DNA of 64,000 nt from Brienomyrus brachyistius (taxonomy: Eukaryota > Chordata > Actinopteri > Osteoglossiformes > Mormyridae). The notes beneath the pieces were generated by a model. It worked only from the letters and a program-made list of their open reading frames with translations, did no database searches and was not told the DNA's origin. Shown here one piece after another: positions 21,699 through 33,879 of this stretch; position 1 is the stretch's first letter, and every line of letters begins with the position of its first letter. Where the stretch lies: the NCBI RefSeq assembly GCF_023856365.1, contig NC_064554.1, forward strand, positions 6,191,001 to 6,255,000, in the 5' to 3' direction. The position numbers and the translations under genes were made by a program.

Positions 21699-24239
21699 GG
21701 CAATTAGCCAAGTGCTACATGAACCCACAGACACACTGAGCAATTAGCTGCATGCTACACAGACCCACAGAAACACTGGGCAATTAGCTGCGTGCTACAC
21801 AGACCCACACAAACACTGAGCAGTTAGCTGCATGCTACACAGACCTCTACACACACTGGCAATTAGCTGCGTGCTACACAGACCTACACACACACTGGCA
21901 ATTAGCTGCGTGCTACACAGACCCACACATACTGTGTACCTTGTTGTGTGCTATGGATGGGAAACAGATTTGTTGCCGTAGTACCATCTATTAAAAGAAG
22001 AATTACTGAGGTTAAAAAGTTCACACACATGCCTTCAGGCACGTGTAAACACGACATAAACACTAAAGCAAGCTGACAGATCTAAGAAAGAAGAGGAGTG
22101 GATGTTTCTGGCTTGTGGGTGAGATGAATGTAACTTTTACAAGACTTGGGAGCCCCTGAGACACTAAATGATCCTTGATGAAGAGGAAGATGCTGCTGGC
22201 GTACCAGAGAAGATGGAGGAATCGCAGAACTTCAGAGCCACTTCCAAACACACAGGAGTCTCCGAGTAAAGGAGGACAGCTAGATGTGTGTGTGTGTGAG
22301 GTCACACGCAGGCGTGTCTGTTTTAATATGATTATTGTCATTTTTAAACTCTGGATGGGTGTGGCCTTCCAGTATCAGTATGCAGACCATTCTTCTTAAT
22401 ATTATTATTATTATTCTGATTATAGTTATTCTCAGTATGACTGTGGGGTGGAGAGGGTGGAGGTGCTACTCGCCGCCCTGCTCCGGTGACAGACACATGG
22501 CGGCTATGTGACAGGGTGTATATGTTGACCCGTCGGCTTACATGCTGCATCAGAGGTCAGCAGATATCAGTGCCATCACTGTCTTGAGTGACACTCACTT
22601 TCTCCTTCTCATGAGCAGTTTACTCTCCTGTGTTATTGCAGCAATCAGAAGAAAAGGGCTCCTCTTTCTCTGCCTGACTCTCCTTTCCCTCCCTCCTCCT
22701 CTCTCTGACTCCTGTCTTCTCTCCCGTTCTCTTCCTCACCCTCCTCTCAACTCTTTCTCTCTCCCTCCGTCTCTCTCTGACTCCTCTGCCTTCTCCCTTT
22801 TCTCTCTCTTTCCTCTTCTTGTCCTTTTTCCCGCCCTGACTCGTCTTATCCCTCTTTCTCCTCTTTCTCTTCCTCACTCTATGCTCCTTTTTCCTTCCTT
22901 CATCTCTCTCTCACTCCTCTGTTTTCTACCTCTGCTTTCTCTGCATTCCTCTTCCTCACTCTCCTTTCTGCGCCTCTTTTTCCCCCTTTCTCTGACTCCT
23001 GTCTTCTCCCTCTACTTTCTCCACTTTCTCTTCTTCACTCTCATTTCCACTCCTCCTTTTCCCTCCCTCTGCCTCTGACTCCTGTCTTCTCCCTCTACTC
23101 TTTCTCCTTTTCCTCACTCTCCATTCCTGTCTTCATTTTCCCTCCCCTGGCGCCTCTGTCTGCTCTTTTCTGCTCATAGGTGGTAGAATTTAGACATTTT
23201 ACAGACACACACACGGATAGCTGGATTGGAGTGATAGTCTTGCTTTTTACATGTTGAGCATATCCATGATAATGATAATTGCAGTTGTGATAATGATAGA
23301 TTGAATAATTGTTAGAGATGTACAATTTTCAGCTGTTCTGCAGAACCTGTCTTCCAAATGCTATTTAAGATAGAGCTGACTTTGTTATTTCTGGGTTGCT
23401 CTCTACATGCCCTGCGTCTGTCTGCGCTGTTCAGCCAACGACTGGCTGTGTGTATGCGCGTCTGCGCGCGTGTGACTGCGTGCGCGTGTGCGAGGGCCGT
23501 CCCCTGTCCTCCCCTGCAGTCTAACCTGCTCAGGTCTGGGGGAGGGGGCGTCTGGGTCTTTTACCCTGTTCATAGACTATATTTTGATACTAACCTTCAT
23601 CTTTATTATGCACATTTATCTGATTAATGAAAGGGGTCAGTAAGTGACATCAGGATTCAGGACATGCATGCATGTCACGGAGCGCACTGGGGGGGGGGGG
23701 GGGGAGGGCCTTCAGGACAGCACTGACCAGGGGCTGTAGGAAGCAGTACACTGCTTAAATGAATATTTTAACATTTAATAATTCTATATTAAGAGATTAA
23801 AGGTTATTTACGGACTATATCTGTATATGTGATCCACATATACACATATTCATATGATATATATGAATTATAAATGTTTTAAGAGATATAATATAGACTA
23901 TAATAAAGATGTTGAAATAAATGAGCCTGAGAATAGCCCGTGCTTCATTCATTCCTCCTTTCGTTTCGTCTCCTATTCCTCCTTCCCGTCGTCACACTTT
24001 CCAGGCTTGCCATCTCAGGGGGGCGACCGAGAAAGCTGTCCCAGGCCTAGAATACAGTAGCTGCACGTCAGCAGGGCCCAGTTGAAGAGATTTTGTCCTC
24101 GCCTGGGAATTATACACAGCGGGTCTGTCTGTACCTTTACATCAGTTACTGCTGCTAGTCTAGTACAAAGTACTTCGATGGAAGGTTCAGGGTAAGATCA
24201 TGTACCGCAGTCCACATGTATCACAATCTGCGCATCAGC
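20789..24239 (+). other. shank1 3' flank: probable 3' UTR and intergenic sequence
   Basis: No coding exon is recognised. It holds a repeat region with a CA run at about 21640-21940, a pyrimidine-rich stretch at 22640-23130 (CTCTCTTCC-type, which explains the long open frame there) and AATAAA signals at 23902 and 23916 that could end the shank1 transcript. Where the 3' UTR really ends is unknown. Confidence 0.4.
21600..21945. repeat. CA run and 40-bp minisatellite
   Basis: A CA run of about 36 bp at 21655-21693 lies within units containing CACTGGGCAATTAGCTGC and GTGCTACACAGACCC, repeated about seven times. Confidence 0.8.
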
Positions 24240-25398
24240 AAGAGGTACAGGGCTGTACAGGGAGCATGACAGGTCAGGTAACGACTGTAAAGGGAGTATG
24301 ACAGCTCAGGTAACAGGACTGTACAGGGAGCATGACAGCTCAGGTAACAGGGCTGTACAGGGAGCATGACAGCTCAGGTAACCGGGCCGTACAGGAACTA
24401 TGACAGCTCAGGTAACAGAACCACACTGGGAGTATGACAGCTCAGCTTACATGACCACAGGGGAAGTATGACAGCTCAGGTAACAGGGCCGTTCAAGAAG
24501 TATGACAGCTCAGGTAACAGGGCCGTACAGGAAGTATGACAGCTCAGGTAACAGGGCCGTACAGGGAGTATGACAGCTCAGGTAACAGGGCCGTACAAGA
24601 AGTATGACATCTCAGGTAACAGGGCCGTACAAGAAGTGTGACAGCTCAGGTAACAGGGCCGTACAGGAAGTGTGACAGCTCAGGTAACAGGGCCGTACAG
24701 GGAGTATGACAGCTCAGGTAAGAGGGCCGTACAGGGAGTATGACAGCTCAGGTAACAGGGCCGTACAGGAAGTATGACATCTCAGGTAAGAGGGCTGTAC
24801 AGGGAGTATGACAGCTCAGGTAAGAGGGCCGTACAGGGAGTATGACAGCTCAGGTAACAGGGCCGTACAGGGAGTATGACAGCTCAGGTAAGAGGGCCGT
24901 ACAGGGAGTATGACAGCTCAGGTAACAGGGCCGTACAGGAAGTATGACAGCTCAGGTAACAGGGCCGTACAGGGAGTATGACAGCTCAGGTAACAGGGCC
25001 GTTCAGGAAGTATGACAGCTCAGGTAACAGGGCCGTTCAGGAAGTATGACATCTCAGGTAACAGGGCCGTACAGGGAGTATGACAGCTCAGGTAACAGGC
25101 CCGTACAGGAAGTATGACAGCTCAGGTAACAGGGCCGTACAGGGAGTATGACAGCTCAGGTAAGAGGGCCGTACAGGGAGTATGACAGCTCAGGTAAGAG
25201 GGCCGTACAGGGAGTATGACAGCTCAGGTAACAGGGCCGTACAGGGAGTATGACAGCTCAGGTAACAGGGCCGTACAGGGAGTATGACAGCTCAGGTAAC
25301 AGGGCCGTTCAGGAAGTGTGACAGCTCAGGTAACAGGGCCGTACAGGAAGTATGACAGCTCAGGTAACAGGGCCGTACAGGAAGTATGACAGCTCAGG
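24240..25398. repeat. 34-bp minisatellite, about 34 copies
   Basis: The unit is 34 bp: AGGGCCGTACAGGGAGTAT followed by GACAGCTCAGGTAAC. Variants differ at a few positions (GTAACA or GTAAGA, GGGAG or GGAAG, CAGCT or CATCT). The array is very homogeneous, implying recent expansion. Almost every unit holds CAGGTAA, a splice-donor consensus core. Confidence 0.92.
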
Positions 25399-25955
25399 AA
25401 ATATGTTTAAATATACAAAATTTATATACAATTTGCCATTATCACTATGTGTAAAAAAATTAATTCATGAAATCTTGTTTCATAATTTTTTAACCAAATA
25501 AAGAATGTATAAGGTTACAATATTTATATTAGATTTTAAATAATTTTAAAGCATTTCACAATTGCGTTTGCCAAAATATCTTGTTATTAATTACTGTAAT
25601 TTCCAGTGTAAATTCATCTTGCTGTTTCCCCCTCATGCTACATACAGTAACTACTCAGACTTACATGTTTTAATAGGAGCCACCAGAGGGCAATAATAAA
25701 CAACCTTCTCACTTGTGGTACAGTAAGCCAATATTCTGCAGAAGGGTACTTCCATGCGGTGAGCCATCTGTGAATGTGGTTTCCATCACCCACAGAGAAA
25801 AGCACAGAAACCCCCAAGCAGATATCCTGGGCCAGGTTTCTCAGTTTGTATCACCAGGCATGTCTTTCGCCATGTCCTGCATGTCTTTCGACTGAGCTAG
25901 GAAGGAGCACCGGGAGAAAACCCTCATAACACCAGCAGAACAAGCAAGCTTTACA
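25399..25955. other. Intergenic AT-rich sequence
   Basis: No gene is recognised between the 34-bp array and the next array. AATAAA occurs at 25498-25503. Confidence 0.5.
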
Positions 25956-25959
25956 CAGA

Positions 25960-26372
25960 GAGCAGGGTTAGTGGGGCCAGGAGGGCTAATGCTCTGCTTT
26001 GGCTGACGCTGATCCGTTGGTGCCGGTAGGGTCAACGTTGTGCTTTGGCCAGTGCTGATCCGTTGGTGCCGGTAAGCTTAAAATTCCACTTTGGCCGGCG
26101 CTGATCCGCTGGTGCTGGGAGGATTAATGTTCCTTTTTGGCCAGCACTGATCCACTGGGGCCGGGAGGGTTAACACTCTGCTTTGGCCGGCGCTGATCCA
26201 CTGGGGCCGAGAGGGTTAACACTCTGCTTTGGCCGGCGCTGATCCGCTGATGCCCTTAGGGTTAACGCTCTGCTTTTGCCGGCGCTGATCCACTGGGGCC
26301 GGGAGGGTTAACGCTCTGCTTTGGCCGGCGCTGATCCACTGGGGCCAGGAGGGTTAACGCTCTGCTTTTCAG
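25960..26372. repeat. 46-bp minisatellite (GGCCGGCGCTGATCC)
   Basis: About nine units with CTGCTTTGGCCGGCGCTGAT and CCACTGGGGCCGGGAGGG followed by TTAACGC. The GC-rich units lie in otherwise AT-rich surroundings. Confidence 0.85.
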
Positions 26373-27125
26373 GACAAAGCAGATGGCCGATGCAGGACAG
26401 TCTGGGTGGCACTTTACTGGGGAGGCTCCTTCAGCTCCGCCCCCTAAACACGAACCTTGGCTCTCCTCACTTTTAAAACAGCTCTCTCTATCTGTCTGTC
26501 TCTGTCTCGCTCTGTCTGCCTCAGTATGTCTTTGTGTCTCTCCTCTCCCCTCTCTCTATCTGTCTGTCTCTGTCTCGCTCTGTCTGCCTCAGTACGTCTT
26601 TGTGTCTCTCCTCTTCCCTCTCTCTGACCCCTGCCTGTCTCTCTCTCCCTCTCTGTCATTGCCTCTATAATCCATTTTTTCTGGGCTTTCTTCACTAACT
26701 CTACTTCTCCACTTCTCTCTGTGCCTCATCTTTTTTTTCTCTCTCCTCCTCCTCCTCCTCACAAGTCACTCTCACTCAAATGATTACGGGTAATTGGTTG
26801 TTGTCTAATTGTTGCCCATCAACCTGAAGAATCAAAACAACTCAGAGTAAACAAATTAATACAAAATAATACAGAATCTCCTTCTTTTTCTAAGTCTACC
26901 CCTGGAATCTCTGGCTCTTTCTCTCAGCATGCAGGAACGTCAGTGTTGGATTTCTATCTGGGGAAGCTCAACAGTTTTCATTTAATGGAGGAATATGAAC
27001 CTTGTACAGGATAATGAATATGATGATGTAGTAGCCATTATGGATCCCCAATGCACACAGCTAGCAAGGTGAACAAAGCCAGCCATCACATGAGAGACAA
27101 GAACATCAACTAAGAGCTTATTCTG
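26373..27125. other. Intergenic, pyrimidine-rich
   Basis: A CTGTCTCTG-type direct repeat runs at 26480-26660 with two near-identical halves of about 75 bp. A CTC triplet run lies at about 26744-26760. No gene is seen. Confidence 0.55.
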
Positions 27126-27139
27126 AAATGATTTGTATT

Positions 27140-28090
27140 AGTACCACCCTGTCCCCACATGCACCAAAGATCCCCACCCTGTCCCCGCATGCACCAAAGG
27201 TCCCCACTCTGTCCCCGCATGCACCAAAGGTCCCCACCCTATCTCCGCATGCACCAAAGGTCCCCACCCTGTATCCACATGCACCAAAGATCCCCACCCT
27301 GTCCCCGCATGCACCAAAGGTCCCCACCCTGTCACCGCATACATCAAAGGTCCCCACCCTGTCCTCGCATGCACCAAAGGTCCCCACCCTGTCCCCACAT
27401 GCACCAAAGGTCCCCACTCTGTCCCTAGATGCACCAAAGGTCCTCACCCTGTCCCTGCATGCACCAAAGGTCCCCACTCTGTCCCCGCATGCACCAAAGG
27501 TCCCCACCCTATCTCCGCATGCACCAAAGGTCCCCACCCTGTATCCACATGCACCAAAGATCCCCACCCTGTCCCCGCATGCACCAAAGGTCCCCACCCT
27601 GTCACCGCATACATCAAAGGTCCCCACCCTGTCACCGCATACATCAAAGGTCCCCACCCTGTCCTCGCATGCACCAAAGGTCCCCACCCTGTCCCCACAT
27701 GCACCAAAGGTCCCCACTCTGTCCCCGCATGCACCAAAGGTCCCCACCCTGTCCCCACATGCACCAAAGGTCCTCACCCTGTAACAGCATGCACCAAAGG
27801 TCGCCACCCTGTCCCCGCATGCACCAAAGGTCCCCACTCTGTCCCCGCATGCACCAAAGGTTCTCACCCTGTCCCCGCATGCATCAAAGGTCCCCACCCT
27901 GTCTCTGCATGCACCAAAGGTCCCCACCCTGCCCCCGTATACATCAAAGGTCCCCACCCTGTCTCCGCATACATCAAAGGTCTACACCCTGTCCCCGCAT
28001 GCACCAAAGGTCCCCACCCTGTCCCCGCATACATCAAAGGTCCCCACCCTGTCCCTGCATGCACCAAAATGTTCCCATCTAGTCCCCACA
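27140..28090. repeat. 30-bp minisatellite with 9-unit higher-order repeat
   Basis: About 32 units of GCATGCACCAAAGGTCCCC plus ACCCTGTCCCC. The order of unit variants at 27211-27420 recurs at 27481-27720, offset by 270 bp (nine units), then by 300 bp after one extra unit. The open frames on both strands (up to 279 codons) result from the 30-bp unit, not from a gene. The array resumes after a transposon at 29678. Confidence 0.92.
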
Positions 28091-28092
28091 TA

Positions 28093-29675
28093 CAGTGGCT
28101 TGCAAAAGTATTCGGCCCCCTTGAACTTTTCCACATTTTGTCACATTACAGCCACAAACATGAATCAATTTTATTGGAATTCCACGTGAAAGACCAATAC
28201 AAAGTGGTGTACACGTGAGAAGTGGAACGAAAATCATACATGATTCCAAACATTTTTTACAAATAAATAACTGCAAAGTGGGGTGTGCGTAATTATTCAG
28301 CCCCCTTTGGTCTGAGTGCAGTCAGTTGCCCATAGACATTGCCTGATGAGTGCTAATGACTAAATAGAGTGCACCTGTGTGTAATCTAATGTCAGTACAA
28401 ATACAGCTGCTCTGTGACGGCCTCAGAGGTTGTCTAAGAGAATATTGGGAGCAACAACACCATTAAGTCCAAAGAGCACACCAGACAGGTCAGGGATAAA
28501 GTTATTGAGAAATTTAAAGCAGGCTTAGGCTACATAAAGATTTCCAAAGCCTTGAACATCCCACGGAGCACTGTTCAAGCGATCATTCAGAAATGGAAGG
28601 AGTATGGCACAACTGTAAACCTACCAAGACAAGGCCGTCCACCTAAACTCACAGGCCGAACAAGGAGAGCGTTGATCAGAAATGCAGCCAAGAGGCCCAT
28701 GGTGACTCTGGACGAGCTGCAGAGATCTACAGCTCAGGTGGGGGAATCTGTCCATAGGACAACTATTAGTTGTGCACTGCATAAAGTTGGCCTTTATGGA
28801 AGGGTGGCAAGAAGAAAGCCATTGTTAACAGAAAACCATAAGAAGTCCCGTTTGCAGTTTGCCACAAGCCATGTGGGGGACACAGCAAACATGTGGAAGA
28901 AGGTGCTCTGGTCAGATGAGACCAAAATGGAACTTTTTGGCCAAAATGCAAAACACTATATGTGGCGGAAAACTAGCACTGCACATCACTCTGAACACAC
29001 CATCCCCACTGTCAAATATGGTGGTGGCAGCATCATGCTCTGGGGGTGCTTCTCTTCAGCAGGGACAGGGAAGCTGGTCAGAGTTGATGGGAAGATGGAT
29101 GGAGCCAGATACAGGGCAATCTTAGAAGAAAACCTCTTGGAGTCTGCAAAAGACTTGAGACTGGGGCGGAGGTTCACCTTCCAGCAGGACAACGACCCTA
29201 AACATAAAGCCAGGGCAACAATGGAATGTGTTAGAATGGCCCAGTCAAAGTCCAGATCTAAATCCAATCGAGAATCTGTGGCAAGATCTGAAAACTGCTG
29301 TTCACAAACGCTGTCCATCTAATCTGACTGAGCTGGAGCTGTTTTGCAAAGACGAATGGGCAAGGATTTCAGTCTCTAGATGTGCAAAGCCGGTAGAGAC
29401 ATACCCTAAAAGACTGGCAGCTGTAATTGCAGCAAAAGGTGGTTCTACAAAGTATTGACTCAGGGGGCTGAATAATTACGCACACCCCACTTTGCAGTTA
29501 TTTATTTGTAAAAAATGTTTGGAATCATGTATGATTTTCGTTCCACTTCTCACGTGTACACCACTTTGAATTGGTCTTTCACGTGGAATTCCAATAAAAT
29601 TGACTCATGTTTGTGGCTGTAATGTGGCAAAATGTGGAAAAGTTCAAGGGGGCCGAATACTTTTGCAAGCCACTG
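28093..29675 (+). mobile_element. Tc1-like DNA transposon
   Basis: It starts CAGTGGCTTGCAAAAG and ends with its inverted copy CTTTTGCAAGCCACTG, flanked on both sides by TA (28091-28092 and 29676-29677), the Tc1/mariner target duplication. Inverted repeats are about 210 bp. Length is 1.58 kb, normal for a complete Tc1 element. The transposase lies between the repeats on the + strand. Confidence 0.95.
28462..29458 (+). pseudogene. Tc1-like transposase, broken
   Basis: The frame from 28462 (where ATT stands in place of the expected start) encodes a paired-type DNA-binding region (IPRSTVQAIIQKWKEYGT, GRPPKLT) and the catalytic part: the first Asp in LWSDETKMEL and the second Asp in FQQDNDPKHKA. 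At about 29226-29232 a deletion not divisible by three shifts the frame. The end, with WPSQSPDLNPIENLWQDLK holding the third catalytic residue (Glu), continues in another frame to TGA at 29456-29458. The copy cannot make an active enzyme. Confidence 0.92.
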
Positions 29676-29677
29676 TA

Positions 29678-29990
29678 TACCAAAACCATCCCCACCCTGT
29701 ACCCTGCATGCACCAACACACCAACCTAGAATCATTTTGCTAGATACTGAGAAACCATGAGAAAGAGTAGGTGGGAAAGAAAGCAAAAGAGAGCAGAAAA
29801 AAACACGAGAGGTGTGGGCGACATTCCCAGTGAGACTGTTGACATGGTAACAAGATGGGAATGAAGGCACGCGGAAGGAAGAGAGGGCTGTGAAGTGATG
29901 AGAAGAGAGGAAGAATGGATGTTGGAGGAAACACTGACATTCGGACATTGTTAGTACTGTAGCACTGTCTGCTGCCCACTTTAACTGTCA
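29678..29990. other. Remnant of the 30-bp array and intergenic sequence
   Basis: Two to three degraded units (CCATCCCCACCCTGTACCC, TGCATGCACCAAC) follow the transposon, then unremarkable sequence. Confidence 0.7.
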
Positions 29991-30395
29991 CAGACATGGT
30001 CAGTACTGTAGCACTACCAACCTGCCCGCTTTATCTGTTACAGAGGTTCTCGGTACTGTCACGCTGCCTACCACCCACTTTAACTGTTACAGAAAATGTC
30101 AGTACTGTAACACTGCCTACCACCCACTTTACCTATTACAAAGACTGTCAGTACCGTAACACTTCCTACCGACCACTTTAACTGTTACAAAGACTATCAG
30201 TATTGTAACACTGCCTACCGTCCACTTTAACTGCTACAGAGACTGTCAGTACTGTAACACTGCCTACTTTAGCTGTCATAGAGACTGTCAGTACTGTAAC
30301 ACTACCTACCATCCAGTTTAGCTGTAACAGAGAATGTCTGTACTGTAACACTGCCTACTGCTTACTTTAACTGTCACAGGTGCCGTAGCACCGCC
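29991..30395. repeat. 48-bp minisatellite (CAGTACTGTAACACTGCCTA)
   Basis: About eight units with GTCAGTACTGTAACACTGCC and TACCACCCACTTTAACTG followed by TTACAGAGA. Confidence 0.85.
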
Positions 30396-32198
30396 TACCA
30401 CATGCATTGTGGAGACACACGATTTCTGTTATGCTGTCACACCTTGATGTTAATGAATAAGACTGATTTGAGTCTGGTGCAGAGTGTGGCTTCCTCTGGC
30501 TTTGCACTCACTGACAGCTTCACTAACCTAAAATGGCAGACTGTGGAGCCTCTCAGGTGTGGATGGTCCAGCAGGCCAGAGTGAGTGACTGCGAAGATGG
30601 ATGAATGTGGGACCTGGAGGGTAGAAATGTTGCTCTTTGGTGAGCAGCTGAATATCTATGTGTAGCTCCTATCTCTCATTCCATTCTTTTCACTTTGATG
30701 TGCAACCAGTATCATTATATTTAGTAGACAGACAGGCGGACAACCAAAGCAGCCTACTTACAGAACTGAGATTCGTGTTGGGTGAGCATCTCCTAAGCTC
30801 ATATCCAGACCCTTGCCAAGCTGAGATCGGTCCTGTAGGGGGCGCTCTCACAGTCTGCAGTGCCAGTGGTTAGACTCAGCCCCATGGTCCTGTCATTGCT
30901 GTCAGGCAAGACCAGAAAATGGCAGAGATGGCTGTGCTTCTAGCCTTCAACTGTATGTGGCTGTGTGTCTGTGTCTGTCTGTGTGTGAGTATGGTGGTGG
31001 GGGGATGAACGAGGTGTCAAGGTAAGCTCTTCGGATGGGCTTTTTAGCGATAAATGTTCGTAACGAACTTGTGGGGCTCACTGAATCAACAGAGTCATTA
31101 AATATATACGGTGAAACCTACATTTTTATTTTACATGTACTGAATGGTGCCGCTGCAGCCTGGTAAAAGAACACCATTAAAACTCCCCTGAGCCTGTCAC
31201 GATTCTATCGCTCTTCCCCGCAGTGACAGACAGCAGAGCACCATGTTTACAGACGTTTCCAGTGCGACATCTCTGCCTCCAGGATATCCCTAGTAAATCC
31301 CTCCCCCTCACTCCCTCTCTCCGTGACACACCGAGCTGTTGTCACTTTATACTGATACTGATACTGTCAGTAGCTCATTATCGCCATCCGAGCCCGAATC
31401 GGAGCCATCAGTAATAACCGCGTTCATTCCGCCATCATCATGTAATTAGTAACCACAACAATATTTCTATTGACGGAGGTTTCCTGAAAGCGTATTTGAT
31501 ATTTCCAGAGTGCACTGCTTGCTGTGGGAGAGCGGAGGTCATTAATGATGGTAGGGCTTCTTTTTGATAGATATTAAACTACGCGCAACAACAATCTGAC
31601 AGAAATTCGAAATATAACACCGTAATTATGAGACCTATAAGGACCTGCAAACTATGAAATACACCGCTTATTTACAAGATTTACATATAGCTTAAAATGC
31701 ATTTAACAGTAGTCATGTGTCATTATAATCAATTCATGAATTAAGTGTCCGGCTTGTTATGATTTGCGACAATCCCAGAAGGTTTAAAGACAGCTTTGTG
31801 CATAATTTTACAGAGATAGTGGTGAATTTATAACGTTACCCAGCACTGCCAGTGTTTCATGAACAGATGTGCGTAAGGAGCACAGTGGTGTCCTTAACGT
31901 GATCACGGTTATCAGGGACATCAGAAAGGCATGGATGCCCCGGCAGATTCAGGGGCCCCGGCACTTAACAGGGGCCCTTCAATACGGATGTAAATCATAC
32001 GTAAATTTTGTCAGAGGGTCCAGAATATCCAGGTATGCCCTCTGATTTTCATAAGGTATGAAACAGTAAAAACACCGGCACCTCCACACCTCCCGCCCCC
32101 CCCCCCCCCCGCACAAAAACACACTGCGTCTCTGTCTCCCTCTGCTGTCTAAGCCGGCTGCTCCGGTCCATTCCTTACCACTCTTTCCACACCCTCCT
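30396..32198. other. Intergenic sequence upstream of syt3
   Basis: No coding exon or RNA gene is recognised. A C run lies at 32094-32110. Short open frames resemble nothing. Confidence 0.5.
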
Positions 32199-32544
32199 CC
32201 TCCTCCTCCTCCTCCTCCTGCTCCTCCCGTTGGTGCTCTGCCTTTCTCCCCTCTATATACATCAGCATGTCTTCAGTACAGGTAGCGATATACGGTCTGT
32301 GAAGACGACATCCCGCTTAATATTCTGGACACGGGAAGGGGTGTTGAAACCAGGAGAAGACTCCAGGCAGGAGGATCGCTTTCGGGGGAATAAAGAGCGA
32401 AAAAGGACATGTGGGCCACTGACAGCATCGTTGCTCGCCTGTTGGGCTGCTTCCCCAGTCATTTTTGCTTTAATCCCTGGTGCTGAACATCGCGCCGCGC
32501 ATCTCTGTATGAGGGGATGCCTGAGAAAAAGCGAGATCGGCGAG
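32199..32544 (+). promoter_or_regulatory. syt3: Possible syt3 promoter and 5' UTR exon
   Basis: A CTC repeat (32199-32225) precedes a TATA-like CTATATAC at about 32252. About 290 nt downstream lies the strong donor GTACGTGAG (from 32545). The sequence has an open frame of 136 codons but resembles no known protein, so I read it as 5' UTR. Joining it to syt3 is inferred from position only. Confidence 0.35.
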
Positions 32545-33870
32545 GTACGTGAGGACAGTCTTACCATCCTGATTGCAAACGCCGTATTACACGCCATCTG
32601 CATGTCAAAATGCAATGTGCAAACTCCGGGGAGTGTCTAGGGAAATGCATGCATATAGCTACGAGTTACACGCACGTCTGCTTTATATGTTTGGTGTCCT
32701 TCCTGCGCAGGTGCGTGTGTGTGCTGTTCCTGTGCGAGCGGTGTGAGCTGACCGCTGGGAAGTGCGTCTGTGTCTGTGTGTTATAAAAACCCGGCTAGTC
32801 CCGTTATATTATGTAGGCATAATGCCGCCGTATGCTTTTGTCGTCTTCAATTTTGCAGGAGGTGTGCACTGTCATAGTCATCGGCTCATATTTAACTTTT
32901 TAGGTGATTCATCTTTAACCTTTGACGGTCCAAATGAACACCGTATGTAATGACGACAGGCGCGCTGAGCTCACGAAGCGCCCCCGCCGCGCGCCCCCAC
33001 CCTGTCACCCCGCCAGCCCCCAGCCTGTCACTGTGACACACCGGCGATCTCTTTTACCATGCACTGGCCTATACTCCACACAACGGAATGAAATGAAATG
33101 AAAGTAGCGGCTCTAATTCGTTCTGCTTAATATTGTCTATTACAATACTTTAAAAGTACTCTGCTTTTAATTATACTACATTTTAATTTCCCCAACCATT
33201 TTGTTCTCTTTTTTATGACACTAGCAATGGAGTTGAAAACGAGGAGGCTGGTGTCAAGAGGGATCCTTGTTTTAATATAGTATTTTAATTACGTGTATCA
33301 GCTGATATCGTACGACCCCTACGCGGCACATAAGAAGTTTTATGCTAGTGTTTACTCCGACTGTTTATTCAAAAAGTTTGAGCCCGAAAATAATAAAAAA
33401 AGAACCAATTCCAGGTATGCTACATAAAGCAAGTGCAGGAGAATATTCGTCATCGTAGCATTTCTCTGGTATTAACATTTCCTTTAGGGTCTGTGCAAAC
33501 TAAACTGCAAAAAAAAATGTATGTGTGTGTGTTTGTGTAATCAACTGTTTACAAGAACATCTATTATTATCAATCCATAATATGTGGAAATTGGTGTGAT
33601 TGTTAGTCATCCCTCTTCTGTGAAGCGGAACAGCTTGCATTGCTCTTTCCAGTTCAAACGGAAAGGAAATGAAAGAGTGCAGAATGAAAGATTGCGAGGT
33701 AAAGGACACTGCATAGCTGGGGAATGTTTGCAGGGGCTGAGACGTCTCCTTGTCCTGCTGAGGCAACTGTGATCACCCTGAATGGCTGGCAGAAAAGTGC
33801 ATGTCAGGCGTTACCTAAGAGGAAGGCACTCTGAGTGTGAACACATTTATTAATGCACATAAGATATAAT
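32545..33870. other. Region downstream of the putative syt3 first exon
   Basis: A GC-rich patch (32955-33010, CCCCCGCCGCGCGCCCCC) is followed by AT-rich sequence. No exon is seen. Confidence 0.5.
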
Positions 33871-33879
33871 GTACGTCTG

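Noticed and set aside
22542..23078. 178-codon Leu/Ser/Pro-rich open frame
   Set aside because: Pure pyrimidine low-complexity sequence downstream of shank1, with no coding signature.
24240..25398. CRISPR-like array of evenly spaced repeats
   Set aside because: Units are contiguous with no unique spacers, and the genome is vertebrate.
27118..28082. Open frames up to 279 codons on both strands, Cys/Gly/His-rich repeat proteins
   Set aside because: They arise from a stop-free 30-bp unit whose length is a multiple of three.
29996..30181. Short open frame of Thr/Leu/Pro repeats
   Set aside because: 48-bp minisatellite read-through.
32230..32640. 136-codon open frame upstream of syt3 as a gene
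   Set aside because: No similarity to a known protein, and a strong splice donor lies inside it; 5' UTR fits better.
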